Source: Crocinitomicaceae bacterium
GTDB lineage: Bacteria; Bacteroidota; Bacteroidia; Flavobacteriales_D; Sanyastnellaceae
Direction: 5' to 3'
DNA: 64,000 nucleotides
Assembly: GCA_002722795.1 (NCBI GenBank)
Contig: PBMY01000001.1
Span: 42,544 to 106,543 of the forward strand
Shown here: positions 55,242 to 64,000 of the stretch, piece by piece
Layout: every line of letters begins with the position of its first letter
Position numbering within the stretch: the stretch's first letter is position 1
Program-made: the position numbers and the translations under genes
Notes under the pieces: generated by a model
What the model saw: only the letters and a program-made list of their open reading frames with translations
Told to the model about the DNA's origin: nothing
The model's database searches: none

Positions 55242-57032
55242 ATGGAACTCATTAGAAACTTCTGCATAATCGCCCACATTGATCATGGGAAAAGCACATT
55301 AGCTGATAGGCTGTTGCAGGAGACTAATACCATATCTGATAGAGAACTTCAAGAACAAACTCTTGATGATATGGATCTCGAAAGAGAAAGGGGGATTACC
55401 ATTAAGTCTCACGCTATTCAGATGCGACATAAACACACTAATGGTAAAGAATACACCCTGAATCTAATCGACACTCCGGGGCACGTTGATTTTTCTTATG
55501 AAGTTAGTCGTTCAATTGCTGCTTGTGAAGGGGCTCTTTTGATAGTTGACGCCACTCAAGGAATTGAAGCCCAAACCATTTCAAACTTATATCTAGCATT
55601 AGAACACGACCTTGAGATTATTCCTGTATTAAATAAGATGGATTTGGACTCTGCAGACCCGGAAGTAGTTGGAGACCAAATAATCGATTTAATCGGTTGT
55701 GACGAATCTGAGATCATTCCAGCAAGTGGTAAATCTGGTCTTGGGGTTGAGAATATTCTAGCAGCTGTAATTGAACGAGTCCCTGCTCCAAAGGGTAACC
55801 CTGAGGCTCCGTTCCAGGCAATGGTCTTTGACTCTGTATTTAATAGTTTCAGAGGTATTATCGCATATTTCAGAGTGTTGAATGGCAAAATCAACAGGCG
55901 AGAAAGAGTAAAGTTCCTATCAACTGACAAAGAATATATCGCTGATGAAATTGGAACTCTTGGATTAGATCTAATGCCACAAAACTCGCTTTCAGCTGGT
56001 GATGTTGGCTATATCATTTCAGGGATTAAAGACGCTAAAGAAGTAAAGGTTGGCGATACTCTAACTGTAAGCAGTAGGCCTTGTCCCGAAGCGGTAAAAG
56101 GATTTGAGGATGTGAAACCCATGGTGTTTGCAGGTATTTATCCTGTAGATACAGAGGATTATGAAGAATTGAGGTTTTCAATGGAGAAGCTTCAACTAAA
56201 TGATGCTTCACTTGTATTTGAACCTGAAAGCTCTGCCGCATTAGGATTTGGTTTTAGATGTGGATTCCTTGGAATGCTACACATGGAGATTGTTCAGGAG
56301 AGATTGGAGAGAGAGTTTAACATGACTGTTATTACAACTGTTCCTAACGTTAGTTACATAGCTCATGTAAAAGAGGGGAGGTCATTCACTATTAACAACC
56401 CTTCAGACCTTCCGCAAAGCAATCATCTTAACTACGTAGAGGAGCCATTTATCAAAGCTCAAATAATTACAAAATCTGATTTTATCGGACCAGTAATGAG
56501 CCTTTGTATTGAAAAAAGGGGCGAACTCGTAAGCCAAATTTATCTAAGCGCCGAAAGAGTAGAATTGACATTTAAAATGCCTCTTGGTGAAATCGTTTTT
56601 GACTTCTATGATAAGCTCAAGAGTATTTCTAGAGGCTACGCTTCATTTGACTATTTCCCTGATGGATATAAAGAGTCAAGCCTTGTAAAACTTGATATCC
56701 TCCTTAATGGAGATCAAGTTGATGCATTGTCGGCATTGATACACCGTGATCATGCATATGATTTTGGAAAAAAAGTTTGTCTTAAGCTAAAAGAGCTGAT
56801 TCCAAGGCAACAATATATGGTTGCTATTCAGGCGGCAATTGGGGCTAAAATTATTGCTAGAGAAACAATTAGCGCTGTTAGAAAAGACGTTACTGCTAAA
56901 TGTTACGGTGGTGATATTACTCGCAAAAGAAAGCTCCTCGAAAAGCAAAAGAAGGGTAAGAAGCGTATGCGCCAAGTAGGCTCAGTTGAGGTGCCACAAT
57001 CTGCATTCCTCGCTGTTCTAAAACTAGACTAA
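55242..57032 (+). CDS. lepA: Elongation factor 4 (LepA)
   Basis: LepA is a ribosome-binding GTPase that affects back-translocation and initiation. The 596-residue protein has G1 AHIDHGKST (11-19), G2 around [15 protein letters not shown]3 DTPGHVDF and G4 NKMDL. EF-G-like domains follow, then the LepA-specific C-terminal domain ([24 protein letters not shown]). Its last 4 bases overlap the converging rlmN gene. Confidence 0.97.
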   Translation: MELIRNFCIIAHIDHGKSTLADRLLQETNTISDRELQEQTLDDMDLERERGITIKSHAIQMRHKHTNGKEYTLNLIDTPGHVDFSYEVSRSIAACEGALLIVDATQGIEAQTISNLYLALEHDLEIIPVLNKMDLDSADPEVVGDQIIDLIGCDESEIIPASGKSGLGVENILAAVIERVPAPKGNPEAPFQAMVFDSVFNSFRGIIAYFRVLNGKINRRERVKFLSTDKEYIADEIGTLGLDLMPQNSLSAGDVGYIISGIKDAKEVKVGDTLTVSSRPCPEAVKGFEDVKPMVFAGIYPVDTEDYEELRFSMEKLQLNDASLVFEPESSAALGFGFRCGFLGMLHMEIVQERLEREFNMTVITTVPNVSYIAHVKEGRSFTINNPSDLPQSNHLNYVEEPFIKAQIITKSDFIGPVMSLCIEKRGELVSQIYLSAERVELTFKMPLGEIVFDFYDKLKSISRGYASFDYFPDGYKESSLVKLDILLNGDQVDALSALIHRDHAYDFGKKVCLKLKELIPRQQYMVAIQAAIGAKIIARETISAVRKDVTAKCYGGDITRKRKLLEKQKKGKKRMRQVGSVEVPQSAFLAVLKLD

Positions 57033-58105
57033 GCCTTTTTTAGAGCGTCTTTTCCTATCTCGTTTTTATTTGCTAATTGACCGCACGCGGCATCAATGTC
57101 ATTACCCCTAGACCTTCTAATATTTACAATTAAATTTTTATCTTCTAAGTATTTAGCAAATTTGTCAACCTTCTTGAAATCTGCTTGCTCAAACTCTCCG
57201 TCATCAATTGGATTATACTCAATGATGTTGATTTTACATGGGGTGTTTTTACAAAATTCAGCTAGCTCTTGAGCGTCCTCCATTGAATCGTTAAAGTCCT
57301 TGAAGATTATATACTCATAGGTGATTCGCGTGCCCGTTTTATCGTAGAAATATTTAATAGCTTCAGCAAGAACCGCTATATTATTTGTGTCGTTGATTGC
57401 CATAATATCACTACGCTTCTCGTCGTTTGCTGCATGAAGACTAAGTGCGAGGTTAAACCTAACCTCATCATCGCCAAGCTTCTTTATTGCCTTGGCAATT
57501 CCAGCAGTACTGACTGTAATTCTCTTTGGCGACATGCCTAATCCTGGTGTGCCACAAATTCTTTTTATACTTTCAAGCATATTGCTATAATTGAGAAGGG
57601 GTTCGCCCATTCCCATGAATACAATATTGGTCAGATTAGTGTCGTATTCATCTCTAGCAATAGTAGCAATATTCTCAACTTGATCATATATCTCAGCAGC
57701 ACTCAGATTTTTCATGCGCTTAAGCCTGCCAGTTGCACAAAACTTGCATGCGAGACTGCACCCAACTTGAGACGAAATACAAGCGGTCATCCTACTCTTA
57801 GTTGGAATTAACACGCCCTCTACTACGCTAAGGTCTGTTGGCTCCTTTTTCTCAACCTCAAACGCACACTTTATGGTTCCATCATTACTCTTTTGACTTT
57901 CCGTTAAGGTAATTCTCTTTAAATAGAAATTTTCCTTAAGGGCTTGTCTGAAAGCTTTTGACAGACTTGTCATGTCGTCAAAAGATGATGCAGATTTAGT
58001 CCAAACCCACTCTTCTAGCTGTTTTGCCCTAAAAGGCTTTTCGCCCAAGTCAGAAACAGCTTGCAATAACTCCTTGTGAGAAAGTCCGCGGATATCCTTT
58101 AACAT
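57029..58105 (-). CDS. rlmN: 23S rRNA (adenine2503-C2)-methyltransferase
   Basis: RlmN is a radical-SAM enzyme that methylates A2503 of 23S rRNA and A37 of some tRNAs. The 358-residue protein has the CxxxCxxC cluster site C116, C120, C123 ([10 protein letters not shown]). A candidate methyl-transfer cysteine is C341 near the end (DAACGQLA). [11 protein letters not shown] and VSTAGI are also typical. The -7 box TACTTTTG four bases upstream fixes the start. Confidence 0.96.
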   Translation of the reverse strand: MLKDIRGLSHKELLQAVSDLGEKPFRAKQLEEWVWTKSASSFDDMTSLSKAFRQALKENFYLKRITLTESQKSNDGTIKCAFEVEKKEPTDLSVVEGVLIPTKSRMTACISSQVGCSLACKFCATGRLKRMKNLSAAEIYDQVENIATIARDEYDTNLTNIVFMGMGEPLLNYSNMLESIKRICGTPGLGMSPKRITVSTAGIAKAIKKLGDDEVRFNLALSLHAANDEKRSDIMAINDTNNIAVLAEAIKYFYDKTGTRITYEYIIFKDFNDSMEDAQELAEFCKNTPCKINIIEYNPIDDGEFEQADFKKVDKFAKYLEDKNLIVNIRRSRGNDIDAACGQLANKNEIGKDALKKA

Positions 58106-58109
58106 GTTA

Positions 58110-58117
58110 CAAAAGTA
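58110..58117 (-). promoter_or_regulatory. -7 box TACTTTTG of rlmN
   Basis: A perfect TAnnTTTG match; TAAC lies between it and the ATG at 58105, predicting a leaderless mRNA. Confidence 0.75.
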
Positions 58118-58196
58118 ACCCTAGCTAGCTATCAATTATTGAGCAAATTATCTATCCGTATCCAAGTGTTCTTTTTAGGCAAATCATACAGGTAAG

Positions 58197-58937
58197 TTAG
58201 CAGATGTCAGGCGAATTCAATCCTACAGTATACTTCCAGCCAAATAGTTCCTGAAGATGATCCTTCAAAATAGGCTTCACTTCATCAAGGGTAACCTTTC
58301 TCCCAACCTCTTTAGAAATCGAAGTCACACCTCTGTCAATTATGCCACAAGGAACAATCAAATCGAAGAAATTAAGGTCTGAATCTACGTTGAAGGCTAA
58401 TCCATGCATTGTTACCCAACGACTGCTTTTTACGCCAAAAGCACAAATCTTTCTTGCGGACATTCCACTTTCAATATCAACCCAAACTCCAGTTAGTCCT
58501 TCTATTCTCCCTGCAAAAATCCCAAAATCTGCACATGTTCTAATAATCGCCTCTTCAAGTGTCCTCAAGTATTTATGGATGTCCGTGAAAAACTGATCTA
58601 AGTCTAGGATTGGATATGCAACTAGTTGACCTGGGCCATGGTAAGTGATGTCCCCTCCCCTGTTTATTGGGAAATAGTCTACGCCTAATTCTGCTAACCT
58701 TGATGGGTTAACTAAAACGTTGTTTGCGTCTCCGCTTTTGCCAAGAGTTAGTACGTGTGGGTGTTCTACAAATAGAAGGCGGCTAGTAGGTAAGGGTAAA
58801 CTTGCTAGATCTTCTTCATCTGCAACATCACGCCTCTCAATTTTACGTTTGATTATCGTTTTGAATATCACTTCCTGATACTCCCAACATGGCTTGTATC
58901 TCTTTGTGCCCAAATCCTCAAACTGCAGCTCCTTCAT
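58197..58937 (-). CDS. lipB: Lipoyl(octanoyl) transferase LipB
   Basis: LipB transfers octanoate from acyl carrier protein to lipoyl domains. The 246-residue protein has the catalytic C197 (IVPCGI) and the paired lysine K163 (ARKICAFGVK). Also present are RGGDITYHGPGQLVAYPI and RWVTMHGLAFNV. It begins 3 bases after the stop of the sugar-phosphate isomerase gene, so the two form an operon. The 91 bases between its stop and rlmN hold only the rlmN promoter. Confidence 0.96.
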   Translation of the reverse strand: MKELQFEDLGTKRYKPCWEYQEVIFKTIIKRKIERRDVADEEDLASLPLPTSRLLFVEHPHVLTLGKSGDANNVLVNPSRLAELGVDYFPINRGGDITYHGPGQLVAYPILDLDQFFTDIHKYLRTLEEAIIRTCADFGIFAGRIEGLTGVWVDIESGMSARKICAFGVKSSRWVTMHGLAFNVDSDLNFFDLIVPCGIIDRGVTSISKEVGRKVTLDEVKPILKDHLQELFGWKYTVGLNSPDIC

Positions 58938-58940
58938 GAA

Positions 58941-59939
58941 TTAAAGTTCAGACAGTTTGGACTTTAGTCTTATTATATTTTCAATTTCTACTGGGTCGAC
59001 TTCTTGTTTTTCAGCAAGAAGAAGTGAGATATAGTCACCTAAGAATACTAAATCCATAAACTCATGTATTCGAGATTCTCCATTTGCATCAATAAATATC
59101 ACATCAGCCCCCATTTCTTGAATTATTTCAGCACTTAGATCCATTCGAACTTTAGTTCTCGCTGAATCCTCAGAAGTACGAATAATAAGTACCACATCAT
59201 GTTCAGATCCTGCAGCCCAACCTACAAGTTCATTGTGATTTAACTCTGGAAAAACATGAGAGTTCACCAACAGTTTACTGTTTTCATTTAATTGTTGGCG
59301 CCACCTTATCGCAACACACTCGGTGTCAGTATCAGAGTAAATATGAATATTCTTATCATAAATCAATTCTGATATTGTCTCAGCTCGTTCTTTAACTTTG
59401 CTAGCATTTAAAGACAAAGATTCTGCTGATGCTTCAAATTCTAAATAAAGCTGATTTGGAAATATCCCAAACCTCTCAAGAGTCCATGCTAGACTTAAAA
59501 AACTATGTCCAAATTGTGACCTTGGCGGAAACCCAGCTGGAATTTTTACAATAGGCAATTCATTAGCTAATGCAAATTCTTCTAGTTTTCCTCCTGAAGT
59601 AACACATGCAACATTTGCGTTTCTATTAAATGCATCACTCGCTGCTTTTAGTGTTTCCTCAGTATTTCCAGAATTAGAACAAGCTATTACTAATGTTTCA
59701 TTATTAACCCATCCTGGTATATTATAATCAGCTGTCGTTAAAATTGGAATTGTAGATGATTTTCTGAGAATAGATGCAACAAAAGCTCCTCCAATTCCTG
59801 ATCCTCCCATCCCCAAAATTAAAACGCCTGATGGTTGAAATCCATTAGCTTTTTCATCATGCAGTTTTGATTCCTGTTTCTTCAGTGCGAATAAAGCGTC
59901 TTCAATCTGAATTGGAAAGTCTTCTATTAATTTTCTCAT
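58941..59939 (-). CDS. Bifunctional phosphoglucose/phosphomannose isomerase-type protein
   Basis: This SIS-domain sugar isomerase (332 residues) probably interconverts glucose-6-P or mannose-6-P with fructose-6-P. It has the phosphate-binding motif LGMGGSGIGGAF and the second SIS motif VIACSNSGNTEETL. LVGWAAGSEHDVVLII and RWRQQLNENSKLLVN are typical of the archaeal-like PGI/PMI family. The frame is open to 59960, but the TAACTTCG box at 59948-59955 falls inside that extension, so I start at the ATG at 59939 (MRKLIEDFP). lipB follows after 3 bases. Confidence 0.88.
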   Translation of the reverse strand: MRKLIEDFPIQIEDALFALKKQESKLHDEKANGFQPSGVLILGMGGSGIGGAFVASILRKSSTIPILTTADYNIPGWVNNETLVIACSNSGNTEETLKAASDAFNRNANVACVTSGGKLEEFALANELPIVKIPAGFPPRSQFGHSFLSLAWTLERFGIFPNQLYLEFEASAESLSLNASKVKERAETISELIYDKNIHIYSDTDTECVAIRWRQQLNENSKLLVNSHVFPELNHNELVGWAAGSEHDVVLIIRTSEDSARTKVRMDLSAEIIQEMGADVIFIDANGESRIHEFMDLVFLGDYISLLLAEKQEVDPVEIENIIRLKSKLSEL

Positions 59940-59947
59940 AATTGTTA

Positions 59948-59955
59948 CGAAGTTA
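59948..59955 (-). promoter_or_regulatory. -7 box TAACTTCG of the isomerase-lipB operon
   Basis: One mismatch from TAnnTTTG, eight bases before the ATG at 59939. It favours that start over the GTG or ATG codons further upstream. Confidence 0.5.
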
Positions 59956-60041
59956 ACCATTGATTTGACATGAGACCGTTATGATTAAAATTTTTGAACT
60001 TCATATGTACATTTATGGGCCATTAGCTAGTCTTGTCAATG

Positions 60042-60049
60042 TACCTTTG
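60042..60049 (+). promoter_or_regulatory. -7 box TACCTTTG of lysS
   Basis: A perfect TAnnTTTG match, five bases before the ATG at 60055. Confidence 0.7.
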
Positions 60050-60054
60050 CGGTT

Positions 60055-61551
60055 ATGATAAGGAGCGAACAGGAAACTATCAGGCTTAGTTCTTTACAAC
60101 AAATCCGTGATTTAGGGATAGATCCATACCCTGCAGATGAGTTTATTATATCTCATAGAAGCAAGGATTTAGCAGAGAACTTTAAGATAGACAAAGAAGT
60201 TACCATGGCGGGAAGGCTTATGAGTCGACGCATTATGGGTAAGGCTTCTTTTGCCGAATTAAAGGATTCTGAGGGAACATTTCAGCTTTATATAAACAGA
60301 GATGAAATTTGTCCCGATGAGGACAAGACTCTGTACAATACGGTTTTTAAAAAACTGTTAGACAGAGGAGATTTTATTGGTATTAAAGGCAAAACCTTTC
60401 TTACTAAGGTTGGTGAACCTTCTGTAAAAGTTAGTGACATCACTATTCTAGCCAAAACCATTAGACCACTTCCAGCTGTTAAAACTGATGAGGAAGGTAA
60501 AGTACATGATGCATTTGTAGATCCTGAGCTTCGTTACAGAATGCGTTACGTTGATCTTGCGGTAAACGATCACGTAAAGGACACTTTCGTTGCAAGAAGT
60601 AAAATCATTAAAGCAATCCGAGATAATTTTAATTCTCAAGGCTGGCTAGAGGTTGACACACCTGTACTCCAAAACATTCCTGGTGGAGCAGCAGCACGTC
60701 CGTTTACCACTCACCACAACGCGCTTGATATTCCTCTATATTTAAGAATTGCAAACGAATTGTATTTAAAGAAACTTGTCGTTGGTGGATTTGAGGGGGT
60801 TTATGAGTTTTCACGAAACTTTAGAAATGAAGGTATGGACAGAACTCACAACCCTGAATTTACTGTTCTTGAGCTTTACGTAGCGTACAAGGATTACAAA
60901 TGGATGATGGGTGCTATGGAAAATTTAATCGGCGATGTTTGCAAAGCCGTACACGGAAAAACTAAAGCTACACTTGCTGGCACTGAGATCGATTTTACAC
61001 CTCCGTTTGCAAGGGTCACAATGCGTGACGCAATACTAGAGCATACTGGTTTAGATATTGATCAACACGATGAAGATCGGTTAAGGGTTGAGTGTGAAAA
61101 ACTAGGTATTAATAATGACTCTAGTATGGGTAGAGGAAAGCTAATAGATGAACTTTTTGGCGAGAAATGTGAAGGCAATTACATACAACCCACTTTCATA
61201 ACTGATTACCCGATTGATATGTCGCCCCTGACTAAAGCCCATAGAGATAAGCCAGGTTACACAGAAAGGTTTGAGTTACTGATAAATGGTACTGAGGTTG
61301 CTAATGCCTATTCTGAGCTTAATGACCCTATAGATCAAAAAGAACGTTTCGAATCTCAACTTGCTCTTGCTGAAAGAGGTGATGATGAAGCCATGTTTAT
61401 TGATCAGGACTTTTTAAGAGCATTAGAGTTTGGCATGCCTCCTACTGCTGGAGTTGGAATTGGAATTGACCGTCTTGTTATGATGCTTACAGACCAAACC
61501 TCAATTCAAGAGGTGCTGTTCTTCCCACAAATGAGACCTGAATCTAACTAA
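60055..61551 (+). CDS. lysS: Lysyl-tRNA synthetase, class II
   Basis: This enzyme charges tRNA-Lys. The 498-residue protein has an N-terminal OB-fold anticodon domain (MAGRLMSRRIMGKASFAELKD). Motif 1 lies around VDTPVLQNIPGGAAARPF, motif 2 in FSRNFRNEGMDRTHNPEFT and motif 3 in GVGIGIDRLVMML. It is about the normal length for the bacterial enzyme. A DUF59 gene follows after 2 bases. Confidence 0.97.
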   Translation: MIRSEQETIRLSSLQQIRDLGIDPYPADEFIISHRSKDLAENFKIDKEVTMAGRLMSRRIMGKASFAELKDSEGTFQLYINRDEICPDEDKTLYNTVFKKLLDRGDFIGIKGKTFLTKVGEPSVKVSDITILAKTIRPLPAVKTDEEGKVHDAFVDPELRYRMRYVDLAVNDHVKDTFVARSKIIKAIRDNFNSQGWLEVDTPVLQNIPGGAAARPFTTHHNALDIPLYLRIANELYLKKLVVGGFEGVYEFSRNFRNEGMDRTHNPEFTVLELYVAYKDYKWMMGAMENLIGDVCKAVHGKTKATLAGTEIDFTPPFARVTMRDAILEHTGLDIDQHDEDRLRVECEKLGINNDSSMGRGKLIDELFGEKCEGNYIQPTFITDYPIDMSPLTKAHRDKPGYTERFELLINGTEVANAYSELNDPIDQKERFESQLALAERGDDEAMFIDQDFLRALEFGMPPTAGVGIGIDRLVMMLTDQTSIQEVLFFPQMRPESN

Positions 61552-61553
61552 AC

Positions 61554-61862
61554 ATGGCTATCCCAAATCAAAACCAAGTCATCGAAGTCCTAAAGACTAT
61601 TTTCGACCCTGAAATTCCTGTCGACATCTACGAGTTGGGGCTTATTTACGAAGTGGAAATTAGCGCTGAAGGAATGGTCAATATCGATATGACTCTGACT
61701 TCACCAAATTGTCCAGTAGCTGAAAGCTTGCCAAAAGAAGTAGAAGATAAGGTTGCTGAAATGGATGGAGTAACAGGCGCTAAAGTCCAAATAGTTTTCG
61801 AGCCAGCTTGGACTCAAGACATGATGAGTGAAGCGGCAAAGCTTGAGTGTGGATTCCTATGA
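61554..61862 (+). CDS. DUF59/MIP18 family Fe-S assembly protein (SufT-like)
   Basis: This is a 102-residue single-domain DUF59 protein. The signature is KTIFDPEIPVDIYELGLIYEVEI and LTSPNCPVAESLPKEV, with the conserved cysteine in PNCP. The family helps mature [4Fe-4S] proteins. In many Bacteroidota a DUF59 gene lies in the suf operon, but here it lies between lysS and dxr. The dxr product feeds the Fe-S enzymes IspG and IspH, so a link is possible but unproven. Its stop overlaps the dxr start by 4 bases (ATGA). Confidence 0.9.
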   Translation: MAIPNQNQVIEVLKTIFDPEIPVDIYELGLIYEVEISAEGMVNIDMTLTSPNCPVAESLPKEVEDKVAEMDGVTGAKVQIVFEPAWTQDMMSEAAKLECGFL

Positions 61863-63016
61863 GCAAAGAGACTCGTGGCATAGCAATTCTAGGATCTACC
61901 GGGTCAATTGGAACGCAAGCTCTTGAAGTAATTCGCGAGCAAAGTGATGTTCTACACGTTGAAGTTTTAACTGCTGGTCGCAATGCTGATCTATTAATGA
62001 AGCAGGCATTAGAGTTCAGACCCAATGCCGTAGTAATCGCAGAGGAGTCTCTTCACGAAAAAGTATTCGAGGCTCTTTTTGATGAGGGGATAAAGGTTTA
62101 TTCTGGTGCTAATGCTTTAGAACAGGTTGTTGAAATGGAGGGCATTCAAATGGTCCTAACCGCTCTTGTTGGTGCAGCAGGATTAAAGCCCACTTTAAAT
62201 GCAATAAGAGCTGGTAAACACATCGCTCTAGCTAACAAAGAAACTATGGTGGTGGCTGGTGAATTAGTCACTGAAGAAGCAGAAAAATATGGGGTTATTA
62301 TACACCCCGTGGATTCTGAACATAGTGCTATTTACCAATGCTTAGCGGGCGAGTTTCATAATCCAATTGAAAAGATTGTGCTTACTGCTTCTGGAGGCCC
62401 TTTTAGAGGTTGCAGTACTGAACAATTGGCAAAAGTCACCAAGGCTCAAGCATTGAAGCATCCAAATTGGGATATGGGATCTAAAATCACAATCGACAGC
62501 GCTTCAATGATGAATAAAGGCTTAGAAGTTATTGAGGCAAAGTGGCTCTTTGATTTAAGACCAAATCAGATAGAAATCATCGTCCACCCTCAATCAATCA
62601 TACATAGTGTCGTACAGTTTACTGACGGAAGTATGAAAGCTCAGATGGGGTTGCCTGATATGAAGCTTCCTATTCAGTATGCTCTCACATATCCACATAG
62701 ATTAAAGAATGATTTTACAAGATTTGACTTTCTAGATTACCCTAATCTGACCTTTGAAAAACCGGATTATAGTGCATTTAGAAACCTTCAATTGGCTTAT
62801 GATAGCCTTGAGAAGGGGGGGAATTGTCCAGCAATCTTAAACGCTTCAAACGAAGTAGCCGTTGCAAGATTTTTAAATGATGAGATCCGTTTTGAGCAGC
62901 TTCCGGATGTCGTGGAACACGCTTTGAAAAATGTCGGGTATGATAAGAGCACCAATCTTGATGCCCTTCTGGCTTCTGACAAAGAAGCAAGAAGATTTGC
63001 TTTAGAGTTTAAGTAA
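61859..63016 (+). CDS. dxr: 1-deoxy-D-xylulose 5-phosphate reductoisomerase
   Basis: Dxr makes 2-C-methyl-D-erythritol 4-phosphate in the non-mevalonate isoprenoid pathway. The 385-residue protein has the NADPH motif GSTGSIGTQ and the substrate region VDSEHSAIYQCL. LTASGGPFRG, TIDSASMMNKGLEVIEA and HPQSIIHSVVQF are also visible. The frame is open four codons further upstream, but the ATG at 61859 overlaps the DUF59 stop (ATGA) and starts MSKETRGIAILGST, as usual. It converges on frr with a 3-base gap. Confidence 0.97.
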   Translation: MSKETRGIAILGSTGSIGTQALEVIREQSDVLHVEVLTAGRNADLLMKQALEFRPNAVVIAEESLHEKVFEALFDEGIKVYSGANALEQVVEMEGIQMVLTALVGAAGLKPTLNAIRAGKHIALANKETMVVAGELVTEEAEKYGVIIHPVDSEHSAIYQCLAGEFHNPIEKIVLTASGGPFRGCSTEQLAKVTKAQALKHPNWDMGSKITIDSASMMNKGLEVIEAKWLFDLRPNQIEIIVHPQSIIHSVVQFTDGSMKAQMGLPDMKLPIQYALTYPHRLKNDFTRFDFLDYPNLTFEKPDYSAFRNLQLAYDSLEKGGNCPAILNASNEVAVARFLNDEIRFEQLPDVVEHALKNVGYDKSTNLDALLASDKEARRFALEFK

Positions 63017-63019
63017 GTC

Positions 63020-63583
63020 TTATATCGTCATAATATCCGCTTCCTTCTCACTCAACATTTCTTCTACTTTACCAATGTATGAGTTTGTTAGATCTTGGAC
63101 TTGAGTCTCCCCTGTCTTCTGCATGTCTTCACTTAAACCATCATCTTTTGCGGATTTTAGTAAATCGTTAGCGTCCTTTCTAGCATTTCGAATAGACACT
63201 CTTGCTGACTCACCCTCACCCCTTGCTCGTTTGCTAAGCTCCACCCTTCTTTCCTCAGTTAGAGGAGGAACATTGATAATTAAAACCTCACCGTTATTCA
63301 TCGGATTTAATCCCAAATTAGCATTAATAATTCCAGCTGATATATCATCTAACATTGATTTTTCCCATGGCTGAACAACTAGGGTTCTTGCATCAGTTGA
63401 GTTAACGTTTGCTACCTGACTTATTGGAGTAAGGGTTCCATAATAATCAAGCTTTACACTCTCTAACATGGATGGATGAGCCTTTCCGGCCCTCACCTTT
63501 CTCAATTCCCCAGACAGACGCTCAAGAGCTTTTTCCATTTGTTCTTTTGCCTCTTCAAGAGCCATATCTATCGCTTCGTGCAT
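63020..63583 (-). CDS. frr: Ribosome recycling factor
   Basis: RRF splits post-termination ribosomes together with EF-G. The 187-residue protein has the standard layout: a long helical domain (KALERLSGELRKVRAGKAHPSMLESV), the beta domain (TPISQVANVNSTDARTLVVQPWE) and the block LNPMNNGEVLIINVPPLTEERR. It follows pyrH by 9 bases in the common pyrH-frr order. Confidence 0.97.
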   Translation of the reverse strand: MHEAIDMALEEAKEQMEKALERLSGELRKVRAGKAHPSMLESVKLDYYGTLTPISQVANVNSTDARTLVVQPWEKSMLDDISAGIINANLGLNPMNNGEVLIINVPPLTEERRVELSKRARGEGESARVSIRNARKDANDLLKSAKDDGLSEDMQKTGETQVQDLTNSYIGKVEEMLSEKEADIMTI

Positions 63584-63592
63584 AACGTTCTT

Positions 63593-64000
63593 TTATATTG
63601 AATTTAATGTAGTCCCTACTTTTTTCCCCTCTATAATTTTCTTGAGATTCCCCGACTTATTCATATCGAACACAACTATTGGGAGGTTATTTTCATTGCA
63701 AAGAGTAAAAGCTGTCATATCCATAACCTTTAATCCTTTCTCGTACACTTCGTTAAAACTAATGTCGTCATATCGAGTGGCTGTTGGGTCCTTTTCGGGA
63801 TCAGATGAATAAATCCCATCAACTCTTGTTCCTTTCAAGATTACATCAGCTTCTATTTCTACTGCTCTTAGTGCAGCCGCTGAATCTGTAGTAAAAAAAG
63901 GAGAGCCTGTGCCTCCTCCAAAGATTACCACCCTCCCTTTTTCAAGGTGGCGAATTGCTCTTCTTCGAATGAATGACTCTGCTATTTGCTTTAGCTCAAT
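63593..64000 (-). CDS. pyrH: UMP kinase (5' partial)
   Basis: UMP kinase phosphorylates UMP to UDP. Only the C-terminal 135 residues are in the window; the frame is open to base 64000 and its start is off the right edge. Visible blocks are the amino-acid-kinase features [62 protein letters not shown] and [23 protein letters not shown]. frr is downstream. Confidence 0.96.
   Translation of the reverse strand: MELKQIAESFIRRRAIRHLEKGRVVIFGGGTGSPFFTTDSAAALRAVEIEADVILKGTRVDGIYSSDPEKDPTATRYDDISFNEVYEKGLKVMDMTAFTLCNENNLPIVVFDMNKSGNLKKIIEGKKVGTTLNSI

Noticed and set aside
58118..58196. Gap between rlmN and lipB considered for an RNA gene
   Set aside because: It is AT-rich with no stable stem and no T-run; apart from the rlmN promoter I see nothing.

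Overview
The window looks like part of a chromosome from a marine-type Bacteroidota, most likely Flavobacteriales. The evidence is: two secreted proteins that end in type IX secretion (T9SS) sorting domains, one type A and one type B, plus a third, frameshifted one; the lineage-typical small proteins DUF4286 (beside ksgA) and DUF3098 (beside ftsX); a complete sufABCDSE operon; an almost total lack of Shine-Dalgarno sites; and repeated use of the Bacteroidota -7 promoter box TAnnTTTG. The DNA is AT-rich and very dense. No gene-free stretch exceeds about 140 bases. I see no tRNA, rRNA, CRISPR array, insertion sequence or prophage.

Layout. 0-3.3 kb: eukaryote-like class Ia ribonucleotide reductase (nrdB cut by the left edge, then nrdA). 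3.3-5.7 kb: heme A synthase with a heavy-metal-associated lipoprotein (minus strand), and an EamA transporter. 5.8-7.9 kb: rplU-rpmA with a strong terminator, then serS. 7.9-16.6 kb: a long plus-strand run of lipoprotein, TPR protein, DUF4286, rsmA/ksgA, fbp, mfd and truB. 16.6-23.1 kb: queA, a thioredoxin-like secreted protein, acyl-CoA carboxyltransferase (minus), aspS, a bacilliredoxin and trpS. 23.1-27.5 kb: two exported amidohydrolase-like proteins (minus). 27.6-32 kb: nfu, then a minus-strand DUF1501 locus that looks partly decayed, and a cysteine-rich T9SS cargo. 32-36 kb: an M24 aminopeptidase, then RidA, tryptophan 2,3-dioxygenase and an M23 peptidase. 36-38.2 kb: sulfotransferase and flippase. 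38.2-43.7 kb: the suf operon (minus). 43.8-49.9 kb: ftsX, DUF3098, uppP, a lipoprotein, an AsmA-like protein, a small acidic protein and rsmI. 49.9-55.1 kb: radA and a 1281-residue T9SS type B cargo (minus). 55.2-64 kb: lepA, rlmN, lipB, a sugar-phosphate isomerase, lysS, a DUF59 protein, dxr, and frr-pyrH (pyrH cut by the right edge).

How the genes work together. Most of the window is housekeeping: translation (six tRNA synthetase or tRNA/rRNA modification functions, ribosomal proteins, lepA, frr), DNA precursors and repair (nrdAB, mfd, radA), Fe-S biogenesis (suf, nfu, DUF59), cofactors (lipB, ctaA, dxr) and envelope biogenesis (ftsX, uppP, AsmA-like, M23, flippase).

The most interesting signals are regulatory. 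At nine genes a TAnnTTTG-like box lies exactly four bases before the start codon, which predicts leaderless mRNAs and fixes several start codons. Between the suf operon and ftsX lies a 23-base perfect palindrome whose core is identical to the PerR box, suggesting control by a Fur-family regulator. Other points of note are the eroded DUF1800/DUF1501 locus, the amidohydrolases with missing metal ligands, and a CxxxC variant HMA lipoprotein joined to heme A synthase. I did not find an obviously new multi-gene defence or mobile system.
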